A stretch of DNA of 64,000 nucleotides, from contig WTPW01000569.1 in the NCBI GenBank assembly GCA_009809945.1, forward strand, positions 314,344 through 378,343. The letters run 5' to 3'. The notes beneath the pieces are model-generated. The model saw only the letters and a program-made list of their open reading frames with translations, was not told the origin of the DNA and did no database searches. The position numbers were made by a program, and so were the translations under genes. Source of the DNA: Gigaspora margarita. Lineage: Eukaryota > Glomeromycota > Glomeromycetes > Diversisporales > Gigasporaceae. Each line of letters starts with the position of its first letter. Position 1 is the first letter of the stretch. This document shows positions 35,727 to 46,522 of this stretch, piece by piece.

Positions 35727-37555
35727 ATGTCAAAATTATCTAATACTGGTAATAACCAATGTGAGCTTGCAGATAACTGACAAAAAGCAATTATTGCTGC
35801 ACTTAATAAATATAAAAGCTACCCCAATCCAAGTGTAAAAAAACTAGCAAAAGAATATGAAATCCCTAGAACTACTCTAATACATACAATAAAAAATGAT
35901 AGCCCACCTGATTGCCTGGGTCCATCTATCATTCTAACTAAGTATGAAGAAAACCAACTCATCAGCTATTGCATTAATATGCAAAAGCTTGGATTTGGTT
36001 TGACTAAATCTGGTGTTAATTATTGCATAATGGAAATATTATATAATAATAAATGATCACATCCATTTAGTAATAAGAGGCCAGGTTAAGACTAGTAGAT
36101 TCGTTTTAGGAAAGACCATCCTGAGCTATTATTCTATGTCCCCCAAGAGTTATCTGAAGCTTGGGCCCAAAGGGCAAATGTGACAATCATTAGAAACCAT
36201 TTTGATAGATTAAAAAAAATAATTGATAAAATTTGCTTACTCTTATGCAAATTTGGAATATGGATGAAACTGGGTTTGTTCTCATATTTAAATTAGAAAA
36301 AGTATTAACAAAAAAAGTGCACGGCAAGTCCATAAAGTTGCGCATAGAAATTCTCATGACCATATTTCCATTGCCCTCATGATTTTAGCCCGGGATCATA
36401 CATTCCTCCCTTGATAATTTACAAAGGTACCTGTATTATTTCTGGTCTATTGGAAGGTGCACCTGCTGGAACCATAATGGGGTTACAGATAGTAGGTACA
36501 TGAAAGAAGACCTTTTTCAAATGTACCTTACCCATTTCAATAATTCTGTCCCACCTACCCACCCCATATTATTGATACTTGATAGCCATAAGAGCCATAT
36601 AAGCTATTTGTGTGTCGAGTTTTGACACAAACTAGAATTCTTCTTTACACGCTTCTGCCCTGTTCTACAACTATCAAAAATTCCCTTTGCAAAATTAAAA
36701 AATGAATATGAAAAAGAATGCGACAAATATCGAAACAATAATAATGACAAAATCATTACAAAATATACCTTTGTGAAAGTTTTTGGCCCAGCTTTTCTCA
36801 AAACTTAGATGCCAATAGCTATTGGTAACGCTTTCCAAAGTACTAGAATATGGCCATTTAATCCTGACGCTATTAGTATAGATCACTTAGACCCTTCATT
36901 AGCGACAGAGCAATTTGATATAGTACCTACAACTAGCCAACCTTCAACTAATCAGCCTTTAACTAACCAACTACTTTCCACATTTGTCAAATTATTTCAA
37001 TTGTCACCTAACAAGCCAAGTCATTTTACTCACATAAATGCTACCTTGATACAAAAAACAATAAGATTCTTGAGAATGAAAATGAAATACTCAAGAATGA
37101 AAATAACATGCTAAAAATTTAATTTATAGCAATGAAAGAAGAATTAGAAACATATAAAAACCCAGGAACATGTTTCTATGTTCAGCCCTCAAGTATCCAG
37201 TTCCCCGAACTTCTCAAGTTGAAACGCCGAAAGCCTTGTCAGATCAACAGGAATCCAAGTTGTCTTTACCTAAAAAAAGAAAGACTCTTCTATTTGTATA
37301 GCTCCTTACTTGTAAAGAAAGTTGGGAACAGTTGAAAACTGCAAAGGAAGAAGAGAATAAAAAAATTGCTGAAGCAAACCGAAAAAAGAAATCACAGTCC
37401 AAAAAAAAAGAAGAAAGAGCACGGCAAAAAGAAGAAAGAGAGCAAAAAAAAGAAGAAAAAGAATGACAAAAAGAAGAAAAAGAATGAGAAAAAGCACGAC
37501 AACAAGAAGAAAAAACATGACAAAAAGAATATAAGTGGATTAGAACTGTATAAAA
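35727..37555 (+). pseudogene. Broken pogo/Tigger-like DDE transposase
   Basis: Cut-and-paste transposase that would bind the element's ends and move it. From the ATG at 35727, a psq-type helix-turn-helix (YPNPSVKKLAKEYEIPRTTL, about 35820-35875) is followed by a second, CENP-B-like one (GPSIILTKYEENQLISYCIN, about 35920). The first catalytic Asp is in IWNMDETGF (36263) and the second in LLILDSHKSH (36581), about 106 codons apart as in pogo enzymes. KVFGPAFLK and ITAFQSTRIWPFNP-like text follow (36775-36865), then a Lys/Glu-rich tail (37310-37470). There are several in-frame stops (first after codon 17) and frame changes near 36240 and 36400, so it cannot make an enzyme. Confidence 0.85.
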
Positions 37556-37814
37556 AAAAATTTAATTTTTTAGGGTGTTCACAATACCCTCTTACTGTCC
37601 AAAATCTGAATTTTATATCCCTGCATATAACCATCATTTATGCTCCAAAATAGAATGTTGCACAATACTTTTTTGTAATGATTTTACTTTATATTGGGTG
37701 TAGTTTATATAATAATTATAGCATAAAATTTTATGCGCATAAGAAAAGTTTTATTAGTAAAAACTTTAACATGTCCATAATACCTCTGCCTTCCTTATAA
37801 TCTGTATTATGTTA

Positions 37815-37976
37815 GAGTGCTAATATTTATTAAGAATATTTTAGGGAGTGAGGGGTTAAGCAAAACCTTACCTCATATAAAAAAATTATAGCCAATCAAT
37901 TTGGTTAAATATATTATCTGGGAATAGAGTTAAGTCTCTATAGTAAATAGATATTAGATAATAAATATTAGTGCCC
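37815..37976. mobile_element. Harbinger-like MITE, relative of 34730
   Basis: The ends GAGTGCTAATATTTATTA and the complement GGGCACTAATATTTATTA are flanked by TTA on both sides. It begins 20 bases after the pogo element, so the two elements bracket the pogo copy with the one at 34730. Confidence 0.85.
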
Positions 37977-38445
37977 TTATACTATGATCTTGTTTTGGTT
38001 GGCTAGTGGATTATCAATTAATAAAATTTAGAAAAATCAATAAAAAATAAAATAAAAAAATAGAAATTTGCAAATATTTTTAAATTTTATTAATTTACTT
38101 CTATTAAGTAAGCTTGTTTAGTACAAAATTTTGTATATAAATACAAAAAAATTTAAGAATTTCCTATAAAACCCTATAATCTAACCCTAACCTAAATGTT
38201 TTATAATAATTTGTTTATTTTTATAAAAATAGTAATCTACAAATTTGGCTAATCAAATTAGGGTGCAATATATAAGCATATTGCAGTGTGTAAGATATGC
38301 ATTTATTTATGATTAAATAGTATAATTTCAAGTAATCTAATATTTTTAATAATTTTATTAATAAAATTATACAAAATACTATGATTCTCTAAAGTTTACT
38401 AATTGATTCTTATTTCTTACTCTAAGTAAACTTGTTTACTATATA
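37977..38445. other. Gene-free A+T-rich DNA
   Basis: One telomere-like phrase (ATCTAACCCTAACCTAAATG near 38170). Nothing else. Confidence 0.5.
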
Positions 38446-38747
38446 GGGCCTTTGCAATAGAAAAGGTCAATACTTCCCAAAAATAAAAATCAAATTTTTG
38501 TTATATTTAGATAAATTTTGATATGGGCCATATTTTTTAATTATAAATAGAAATTGATTTGGTAATAAAAAATTGAGTTATTTAAAAAAAAATTTTTTTA
38601 AGTTATGTAGATCACAAGATTACCTAATACAACTGACCAATCAAAGTACAAAATTTTTGATTAACCCAGTTTAGTCTGAACAAAACAAATATGATTTTTC
38701 AAAATCATATATAAACCAGTATCAGCTCTTACTACTGCAAAGGCCCC
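38446..38747. repeat. MITE with GGGCCTTTGCAATAG ends
   Basis: GGGCCTTTGCAATAGAAAAG pairs with the complement GGGGCCTTTGCAGTAGTAAG. Flanked by ATA on both sides. The next element begins directly after it. Confidence 0.7.
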
Positions 38748-39054
38748 ATATGTTCTAAAATTAAGCTACTTTTTTTGGACAAAAAATTAAATGAAAAACA
38801 TAAAGTAGCTTTTTTTTGAATTGTTGAATTTTTTTAATAATGTACTAATAAAAAGTTGTCCAAACACTACCAAAGTTTTAATATAAATATATTTTGATGT
38901 TCTGAACAAGTTTACTTAATGGTACTTTTGAGAAGTTACTTAGTAAAATTTAAAATTTTATATATAGCAACTGCTAGCAATTTTTCTTTAATTTTTTAAA
39001 AAAATAAAAGGGTAGCTTATTTTAGGTGGTAGCTTAATTTTGGACATATACAGT
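38748..39054. repeat. Diverged mariner-like MITE of the 25548 family
   Basis: Arms with AAAATTAAGCTAC on both ends, a middle with AGCAACTGCTAGC, and GTTTACTTAATGGTACTTTTG as in 25548-25857. The outermost left bases are lost or changed. Confidence 0.7.
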
Positions 39055-39104
39055 AGCATTTAAATATATATAAATGCATTAGGTTTTATATTGAAATTAA
39101 CAAA

Positions 39105-39700
39105 ATTTCAAATTTATTATGTAATTTATCAATTAAACTTGAATAATTTTTGTATTATTTGATTCATTTCATTATATTGAATCAAATAATATAAGAATTA
39201 TTTGATTCTAATCACTAGATTCTAAAATATGTTAATCTAAAGTCCATTAAAAAATAGAGATTTCTTGTGCCAAAAAAATAGTAACAACTTATAAATATCT
39301 CATGTCCATGTAGTCATAATTCAGCAATTTTTATATCATTTGATTCCTCTTGTTGAGAGGAATTAAATAGTACAAAATCATTGGGTTCTAATTACAGAGT
39401 CATGAGATATTTATAATTCAACACAAAATTCTTTTACTATAGTATTCTATATGGATTTATCTATATATTTGATTACTTAAAATAATTATCTTATAGCTCA
39501 GTGATCCAAATTGGGTAATTTTTGTACTTTGATTCCTCTCAATAAGAAGAATTGAATGGCATAAAAATTATTTAATTCTGCTCACTATATTACAAAAGTG
39601 ATTATTTGTAATATAATATAAAAAGTATATTAATTTTAATATTTTATAATTTGGTGAGCTTAATCAAATAAAATTTATACTATTTGATTTCTTTTATTGA
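39105..39700. repeat. Array of four hairpins, period about 180 bp
   Basis: Hairpins around ATTTGATTCCTCTTGTTGAGAG, split as arms of ATTTGATTC and GAATTAAAT type, stand near 39150-39230, 39325-39410, 39500-39590 and 39650-39705. Each starts with a GTGATCCAAATTGG-like word and TAATTTTTGTA, a diverged form of the arms in 14086 and 60507. Confidence 0.65.
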
Positions 39701-39713
39701 AACAAATCAAATA

Positions 39714-39898
39714 CAGTTGAACCTCCCAAACTGGTATGCATGGTGGACAAGTTTTGCATTAGTATTGAAAGGTTATTAGATTTGAAATCATTATAAACTA
39801 TTAAATTCATATAACAAAAATGAACTTGGTAGATTAATTTTTTATCAGTTTTGACAAGTTATTAGTTTTGATAGGATCAGTTTTGGAAGGTTTAACTA
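39714..39898. mobile_element. mariner/pogo-like MITE, CAGTTGAACC ends
   Basis: The ends CAGTTGAACCTCCCAAACTG and the complement TAGTTAAACCTTCCAAAACTG (21 bases, first 18 matching well) are inverted, flanked by TA. The CAGTTGAACC start is typical of pogo/Tigger relatives. Confidence 0.8.
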
Positions 39899-39977
39899 TA
39901 GTATAAATTTTATTTGTTCTGATTATAAGATCACAAAATATTGCAATTTGTAACAATATCTACTTTGTTATAATACC

Positions 39978-40155
39978 AGGACCCTGAAATATACATAGAT
40001 AGATCAGGTATGTGTTTTCTTATTTTGGGAGTTTTTTGTACAGATCTTTTTTATTTATAGTAATTTTTTGCTTATTTTTGATATTTTTTGTAGATCTTTC
40101 TTTTTTTAGTAACTTTATAATTAATCTGACCTATCTATATATATTTCAGGGTCCT
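39978..40155. mobile_element. hAT-like MITE, AGGACCCTGAA ends, copy 2
   Basis: Inverted copy of 20887-21066. The ends share AGGACCCTGAAATATACATA. The target duplication has been lost by mutation or cannot be recognised. Confidence 0.85.
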
Positions 40156-40854
40156 AAATATCACTATTACTCTTATTTATATTTTAACTCAAAATAGTTT
40201 GCAAACTTCAGACCAGACCTAGACCAGACTCAAACTTAACTAAAAGTTTAAAACACAAAAGTTTGAATTTGGTTCGATGTTCAAATTAGACTTAAAACTT
40301 AACAAAAGTTCAGTTTAGTTTGGGTCCATAAAAGCACTAGTTGATAGTTACTAAATTGCAATTGACCAATATAACATGAGATTAGGTATAAGATTTGTGT
40401 AATCTAAAAAACAAAGAAAGCATTAAAATTTTTTAAAAATTCTTGATAATACAATATTTTAACTATGAAATCACTTTTTTTGTTCTAATTAAAATATTTT
40501 TTTTGCAAAATTTTACTATATAATACATTTTACTCTGATGCTAATAACAACTAACTTTAATAATACTACTAGATTATTTTTTAAATTATATTTAGTATAT
40601 AGTAAATTAATGATTTTTATACAAAACTTTAATATTTAATAACTTTTTAGTAGTAGTTAGTTTTTTATAAAATTTTAAATATAGTTTTAATATATCTATA
40701 GCTAGCTGTCTGCTTAGTAGCAAGTATTAAACTTTAAATTAATAAAGATTTTAATTAAAACTTTTTTTTTAAAAAATTTTTTTGTAAATTTTTTTATATA
40801 AGAAGTTAGCTTTTATCTATTTTTATATAAAAAAGTTATAGAATAATATTAAAT
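40156..40854. repeat. Eroded copy of the shared-core family, otherwise gene-free
   Basis: 40375-40540 carries TGTGTAATCTAAAAAACAAAG, then AACTATGAAATCAC, then GCAAAATTTTACTATATAAT, the inner phrases of 2104-2440. No ends found. Confidence 0.45.
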
Positions 40855-42215
40855 ATAGAACATGTTCTTTTATTTTTGTCTATAAAAAAATTATTATAAA
40901 TTATAAACTTTTAGTGAAAGATTTTCTTTAGCTTTACTAATTAATTTAAAATTAAATTTAACAATTATATAAAACAAGAAAAGAAAAAAAAATTGAGCTT
41001 AAAAACTAGTTGAAATTTTATTAATTTTGCACAATTTTCTAATGTAAATTTGTCAAAAACAAATATTTATTAATTTTAAAATACCAAATATATGTAAAAT
41101 TATGCTCTAAACAACTTTATTTAGTAGCAAAATATAGGTTATTTTGATAAAAAAATAAGTTAGCTATGTGCTAAATTTAAAAAATTTAGGTTTGTAATAT
41201 AAAATTTCTTTTTTTTTTTGCCAAGATAGCCTGTTTTGGGCTTCTAAGTAAACTTGTTTAGCATTCATTTTACTAGTAATAAGGTCAAAATGTGTTTCTT
41301 GAACATTTTTCTTAGTGAAAAAGTGGTTAATGTTAAAAAAAAATTTTTAAAAGAAAATTTTTTTCTAACTTTAATTCTGTTTTTCATTTAGTAAAAGACT
41401 TTAATACAAGTAAAATTACATGTTAAACAAGTTTATTTAGAAGCTCAAAACAGTTTATCTTGACAAAAAAAGTGGTTTATATTACAAACCAAAATTTTTT
41501 AATTTTAGTATATATCTAACTTATTTTTTTGTCAAGATAATCTATATTTTGCTATCAATTAAAATTGTTCAGAGCATAACAGATAACTTTATATATATTT
41601 AGTATTTAAAATTAGTAAATATTTGTTTTTGACAAAGTTATATTTTGAAATTGTATAAAATTAACAAAATTTTGACTTGGTTTTTAAGCTCAATTTTTTC
41701 TTCTTTTCTTGTTCTATATAACTGTTAAATTTAATTTAAATTAATTAGTAAAGCTAAAAATCAATTATTATAAAATGCACTTATAGTATTTTACCACTAT
41801 AGGTAATTTAGATTTGCAAATCCGTGTAACAAAAAATAAATTTTTATAAAACAAATATTTTGATTACTTTAGGGTTAGGGTGAGGCCTGGAATTTTATCG
41901 GGCATTAGTATATACAAAATTTAGCAAGAAATTTTTTTTATTAGAGCCCCAAAGTTGGTTTATAAGCAAAATTTTGAGATATGAATGTTGTTTTAAAAAA
42001 ATAAACAAAAAAATTAAATTTTATATTACACCTGATCTTAATTTTTGATTGGCTATTCTATAGTTTTGTGTAACATAGTGTAAAACACCATAGGTGCATT
42101 TTAGTAAAACTCCTAAAAATAATCTTTATCTAAAAGTTTATAGTAAATTTATATATTTTATTATAGTTTTTATTATAAACAACATTTGGACATATTTTAA
42201 GAGACATGTTCTTTA
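40855..42215. repeat. Long palindrome (fold-back element), arms of about 500 bp
   Basis: Centre near 41350. Matching pairs going outward: GGGCTTCTAAGTAAACTTGT with ACAAGTTTATTTAGAAGCTC; TTGTCAAAAACAAATATTTA with AAATATTTGTTTTTGACAAA; AGCTTTACTAATTAATTT with AAATTAATTAGTAAAGCT; ATAAACTTTTAG with CTAAAAGTTTAT at 42135. The outermost right part lies beyond an inserted MITE (41772-42103). A smaller relative is at 33147. Non-coding; could give a long double-stranded RNA if transcribed. Confidence 0.8.
41772..42103 (+). repeat. Inverted-repeat element with shared core, copy C, in the palindrome
   Basis: The ends AAAATGCACTTATAG and CTATAGGTGCATTTT-like are inverted. The core has TTTAGGGTTAGGGTGAGGCC, then AAATTTAGCAAGAAATTTTT, then GGTTTATAAGCAAAATTTTG, then TATTACACCTGATC, the same order as in 2104 and 31063. 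It splits the right arm of the palindrome, so it arrived later. Confidence 0.7.
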
Positions 42216-43280
42216 TCTGATATAGTTAATAAAAAAATAATTTAAAATATAATTATAAGAATTGAAATGGTTTAACTATTCAAAAATTGCTCTAAAGTTT
42301 CAAGCAAAATTATATTGAATATGGGTTAGAGTTATTTTAATGCTGGTCAAATTAAATGATTAAACAGTTAAATGATAAACAATTAAAAAAACTTTTAGGC
42401 AGTTCCAATCTCTACATAATTATTTAGCTTATAAAAATTTATAATCAATTTAAAAATTTCTTTGAAACTAGAGATTGGAACTGCCTAAAATTTTTCTTAA
42501 TTGTTTAATCATTTAACCATTTAATTTGGCTGGCATTAAAAGAAATCTGGCCCATGGCCAACATAATTCTGTCTGGAACTATAGAGCAATTTTTAAATGG
42601 TTAAACAGTTCCAATCCCTATTTGAAGCAAATAGACAATAAGAAAAAAAACTTATTAAAAGTATTTTTTAACTAAAATTTTAAGGCATTAATCTTTTATA
42701 CTACTATTATACCAAGGATTTAAAAATTAATATAACTTTTCTAGTATAAATTTGTACTAAACAGATAATTTATACTAATACAAATTAATATAATGTATAT
42801 TAAATAGCAAGTTTAATGAAGTATTTTGACAAATTTTTTTTAAAAATTATTTTCTTTATAAATTTAGTACAATTTCTTTTTATAGCTACTTATTATTACT
42901 TCTAAGAGCACAATTATTATTTAAAAAATAATAAACATTAAAAAATTTATGCTATCAGTTATCCGATTTGTCACACAATAATGTAAATTTGGTTTATATA
43001 TAATTTTAAAACATTATATATAAAATTACTATAAACTTTGAAGCAATGATGTTCTTCAACCTACATAACAATTTAAAATTATATTTTGCGATTATATAGA
43101 GCAAAAGGAGGAGAATAAAAAAACCTTTCCTGCCAAGTCACAGTTCTGCCATTTTTGCACAAATCAAATATGTAACTCTGCCAAAAACAAATATTTTCTG
43201 CTAATACCAGATTAAAATTGATTCCCATAAGCTGAAAAATTTTTGATTAACAGAGGTCAGTCCCCAAAATTCCAGGTCAG
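42216..43280. repeat. Gene-free DNA with one inverted repeat
   Basis: 42270-42620 holds a fold-back: AAAATTGCTCTAAAGTT..., GGCAGTTCCAATCTCTA, and their complements AGAGATTGGAACTGCC and GAGCAATTTTTAAATGGTT. The remainder is featureless. Confidence 0.5.
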
Positions 43281-43478
43281 AATGCTCAGAGTGCATCGGA
43301 ATCATGGTCGGTTAAATCAAAATTGATCAATTTTGCCCCAAGATTATAAAAATTTTACAAATAAATCATATCCATTCATTAAGTAAAAAATGCCTAGCTG
43401 ATAATTTTGCTATAGAACCTGCTAACAATTAGTGTTAAATACCGACCTAGATCTGATGCATCCGACCTGGAAATTTGG
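43281..43478. repeat. Inverted repeat with CCAGGTC ends
   Basis: TCCAGGTCAGAATGC and GATCGGT-type words on the left pair with GCATCCGACCTGGA on the right. CpG is kept. Confidence 0.6.
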
Positions 43479-43519
43479 AGATAGCCATGTAAAAATCGAT
43501 CTGTTGCTATCATTAGTAA

Positions 43520-44062
43520 GGGGTGTGCCATTTATTACGTAATATTTTTTACTTAGTAGCCACCTCTACCCATGTATGGTGTGATCATTTTATCTAATTC
43601 TGAATGATTAATTGCCAATCCGGATAAGATTAGCAATATTTCTATATTTAGAATTGGGGCAAAACAAATAAATAAACAAGTAGTACAAAATCTGGATCAG
43701 GCCTGTATATATAAAATTTTTATATGATTTAAAGAATTTTAAAGACGTTTTTACTCTTATCTTCTTATCTACAAGTCTGATTTTAATGAAATTTTGGCAG
43801 TAGACGCATAAAAACCTGCTCTACAACTTTACTTAGAGCCAAAAATAATATTTACTTAGTATAAAAAAAACTTTTTATTATGCCTACTACAGATTTACTA
43901 ATATATTGTTTATATATTTGTTTATCCCCAATTCCAAATATAGTAATAATATAGCTATAGTGCTGATTTTATCCAGATTGGTAATTAATATAATATATAG
44001 ACGTGCTCACTACCTCTGACCATGTATCCATGATAAAAATTACGTAATAAATAGCATGCCCC
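43520..44062. mobile_element. Harbinger-like MITE, GGGGTGTGCCATTTATTACG ends
   Basis: The left end GGGGTGTGCCATTTATTACG and the complement of the right end (GGGGCATGCTATTTATTACG) are inverted, with TAA on both sides. Long arms continue (CCAATTCCAAATATAGTAA-type). The ends resemble those of 34730, 37815, 14086 and 60507. Confidence 0.9.
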
Positions 44063-44276
44063 TAACCGAAAAACCGATTAAATTTTTTATGCATATGAAC
44101 AAATTCAGTTATATGCGAGAATCTTACACTATATTTTACGCTTATAAATGAAAAAAAGCTTTCGAATAGTATGAAATTGGTCAGAAAAACAATTTGTTAC
44201 AAAGTCATTAAAATTTACTAGTTTTGCTGCTAATTTAGATAAGCAAATCGACCTATTTTCTTAAGCTTATTAATCT

Positions 44277-44926
44277 ACCTGCAGGTCGATAGCGTAGTGG
44301 TTGCACTCCTAGGGCATTAACTGTTTCCATACATAAGGTTGCCAGTTCAAGTCCTACGAATGGTAAAATTTAACTACATATGATCATGTAAGGATGGCTT
44401 GAATTAGGATGCTAGAACTATGTTTGGACGGCTCAGCCACATCTCGGGCTTGGCTGTGATAAAGGCTCTCTGACCAATTTGGACAGATATTGTATAACCT
44501 GCTCTAACGGGGTTTATGTCCTTGTTTGTTCTCTGCTGGCCTCAGGCGTAAAAAACTTCTAGAACAATTGAAATAAGGGCTCAAGTCTGGTCGAACTCGG
44601 CTGTCATTGGTGCATCTTTCTGTAGAACTAATTGGATAATTCCAGATAAAATCCCCTGGTTGTAAACAGGTCAATCGATTAAGTTCAGTAGGATTAAGGA
44701 AAAATAGGATGGCTTAGTACTGATTAGCCACGGTAGAAACTAAAAGAAGGCTTAGCACCGGTTAGCCACGGTGGATATAGTAATAGTTAAAATAGGATAT
44801 GTAATAACAAAAAATGTAGGGGGCTCAGGTCTGTCGGGTTCCCATGACCAAATAAAAAGACCTTAATAAAAGTTGCGCCAACTGCGCCCGCTTAGCATTG
44901 CGCACTGGGTGGTTAAAATAAAAAAA
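44277..44926 (+). mobile_element. tRNA-headed SINE with intact target duplication
   Basis: AAGCTTATTAATCT stands on both sides (44263-44276, 44927-44940). The head GGTCGATAGCGTAGTGGTTG has a polymerase III A-box (TAGCGTAGTGG) and, 50 bases on, a B-box (AGTTCAAGTCC). The body of about 560 bases is G+C-richer than its surroundings and keeps CpG. It has a tandem pair GGCTTAGTACTGATTAGCCA / GGCTTAGCACCGGTTAGCCA near 44710-44770, and ends AATAAAAG...GTTAAAATAAAAAAAA. No protein. Movement would rely on LINE enzymes from elsewhere. Confidence 0.85.
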
Positions 44927-45277
44927 AAGCTTATTAATCTCGTTTAACTTACTTATATAAATTGAAAATACTGTTGTAATAAAATGGAACAACACAATTA
45001 TTTAAAACATCTAATCAAACATTATAATTTTTTAATAAAAAATAATTTTATTCTTAATTTTAAAATATTTTCGTGCATTTAATCATAACTTAAATACTTA
45101 TTGCATACAAAAGTTAATTTATATAATTTAAATATTAATCTAAGATACAAAAACTTGCAAAAATTAAATTGCTTAAATAGATCATAATGTAAGAATAAAA
45201 TTAATCATAAAATAAGATAATAACAAATTAATTAATTATGTCACAAAAATGAATTGCCATCAAGTAGTAATTGTATC

Positions 45278-46522
45278 TTAAACCTTTTCTGAAACTTTTT
45301 TAGCAAAACATTTGAAAATACCAAAAGAAGCTTTACTTTTATTTGCTTCTTTAACATAATCATTCAATAAGTTATTGAATTCTTCATTAGAAATCCTCAT
45401 GTATTTTGGAAGAAAAGTCACACTTTGATATATTCGCTTAAGATTTTCTAATGACTATACAAAAATAAATGTCAAAATCAAATATGTTGATAAAGAAGAA
45501 TTTTAATATTCGAATCATATTATAAATTATTTACTTACATATTTACCAAAACATCCAGACCATTCGCCTACTGGATAATCTACAGTCATACAATTTAAAT
45601 CTTCGAGTTCATCTATTGCCTCAATATATTTTGGTAACATTTTATAAATATTAAGATTAACACCTCGTATATCTCGGGAAGCATTCGAAACTAAAAAATT
45701 TAAGGACAACATTTTAATAAATACTTTAATAAATACTTTAATAATATACTGTGTTAAATGCTTACAAGCCTCAGTAAGCAATTGTTGAATTTTTCCAACA
45801 TTTCTAGGAGCTGTATCTGGTTCAGTAAATTCAATCCATCCATCATGCTTTAAAACTCTAACAAGATCTTTGATTACTATAATCCATTGGTCCTCAGAAA
45901 AGGCTCCCCACATCATACTCATATGTACAAAATCAAAAGTATTTTGAGGAAATGGGATGCCATGAATTGCGTTGCATGTAAGAAAACAAACATTTGGGGG
46001 ATATTGATCACTTGATGGAAAATTAGAGGATTCAATATCAATTCCTACAATTAAAGAAGATGGATATTCTAATCCCATATCTGTCACCCAAAGACCTGAA
46101 CCACACCTTGTGATATAAAAAATTTACATCAAAGTTTTATAATAAAAAATTATAACATAAAATTAAGATTTGTTAAATAACTGATTAAAATATAATTACC
46201 CAATATCCAGTATAGTAGTACCACCCACATTCAACTTGTCTTTAATCGGTGAACGAAAATTTCCTTTCCACTGATACTTATTTAATAAATGCGACAGAGT
46301 TGACCTTTCAAGCTCTATTTTATCGGATGGAAATATGCAATTTATATCTTCATAGTTCATATATCGTCTTCCATTATAAGTTCTATACGAGTCTAGTAAC
46401 AGGGAGGTTACTTCATTTATATCTTTTGTTTCAAAATCAGGATCATTAAAATATTCCAAGATGTGTTTCTGGTCTTTGTTATTTGGCACGTTAGTGAGAG
46501 AATCTTTAGATTCTTCAGACAT
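45278..46522 (-). CDS. SAM-dependent methyltransferase, three exons, 355 codons
   Basis: Class I methyltransferase that moves a methyl group from S-adenosylmethionine to an unknown acceptor; cytosolic or nuclear, as no signal peptide or membrane segment is seen. Exons: 46522-46200, 46106-45539 and 45454-45278; both introns are GT-AG (93 and 84 bases; the second starts GTAAGT). The joined frame is open to TAA. The SAM-binding motif I is ILDIGCGSGLW, formed exactly across the first junction (about residues 104-114). Then come VGIDIE (strand 2 acid), GIPFPQNTFDFVHM (motif after the Rossmann core) and LVRVLKHDGWIEFTEPD. The N-terminal YMNYEDINCIFPSDKIELER is like the expanded fungal LaeA-like group. 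The C-terminal exon is Lys-rich. IKVFIKVFIK near 45725 is a small in-frame duplication. Substrate not predictable. Confidence 0.92.

Larger units (their letters stand above)
34992..37795 (+). mobile_element. pogo-type DNA transposon, nearly full length
   Basis: The ends AGGGAGGCAGGGGTATTGTG and the complement AGGAAGGCAGAGGTATTATG are inverted, with TA on both sides (34990-34991, 37796-37797). GTATTGTGAACAGG is repeated three times at the left end and once, inverted, at 37575-37590; these are probably transposase binding sites. A 90-bp hairpin at 35075-35160 carries the arm word found in 14086 and 60507. Codes for the transposase at 35727. Confidence 0.9.

Noticed and set aside
37366-37653. 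Lys-rich frames on both strands
   Set aside because: They are other-frame shadows of the Lys/Glu-rich transposase tail.
40855-42215. Replication origin or centromere core
   Set aside because: A long palindrome alone is not evidence; no other supporting feature was seen.
44283-44362. A functional tRNA gene
   Set aside because: A- and B-boxes are present, but the ends do not pair as an acceptor stem and the sequence runs on into a SINE body with A-tail.
46249-46449. Plus-strand frame of 66 codons
   Set aside because: It is antisense to the first methyltransferase exon, which has clear motif support.
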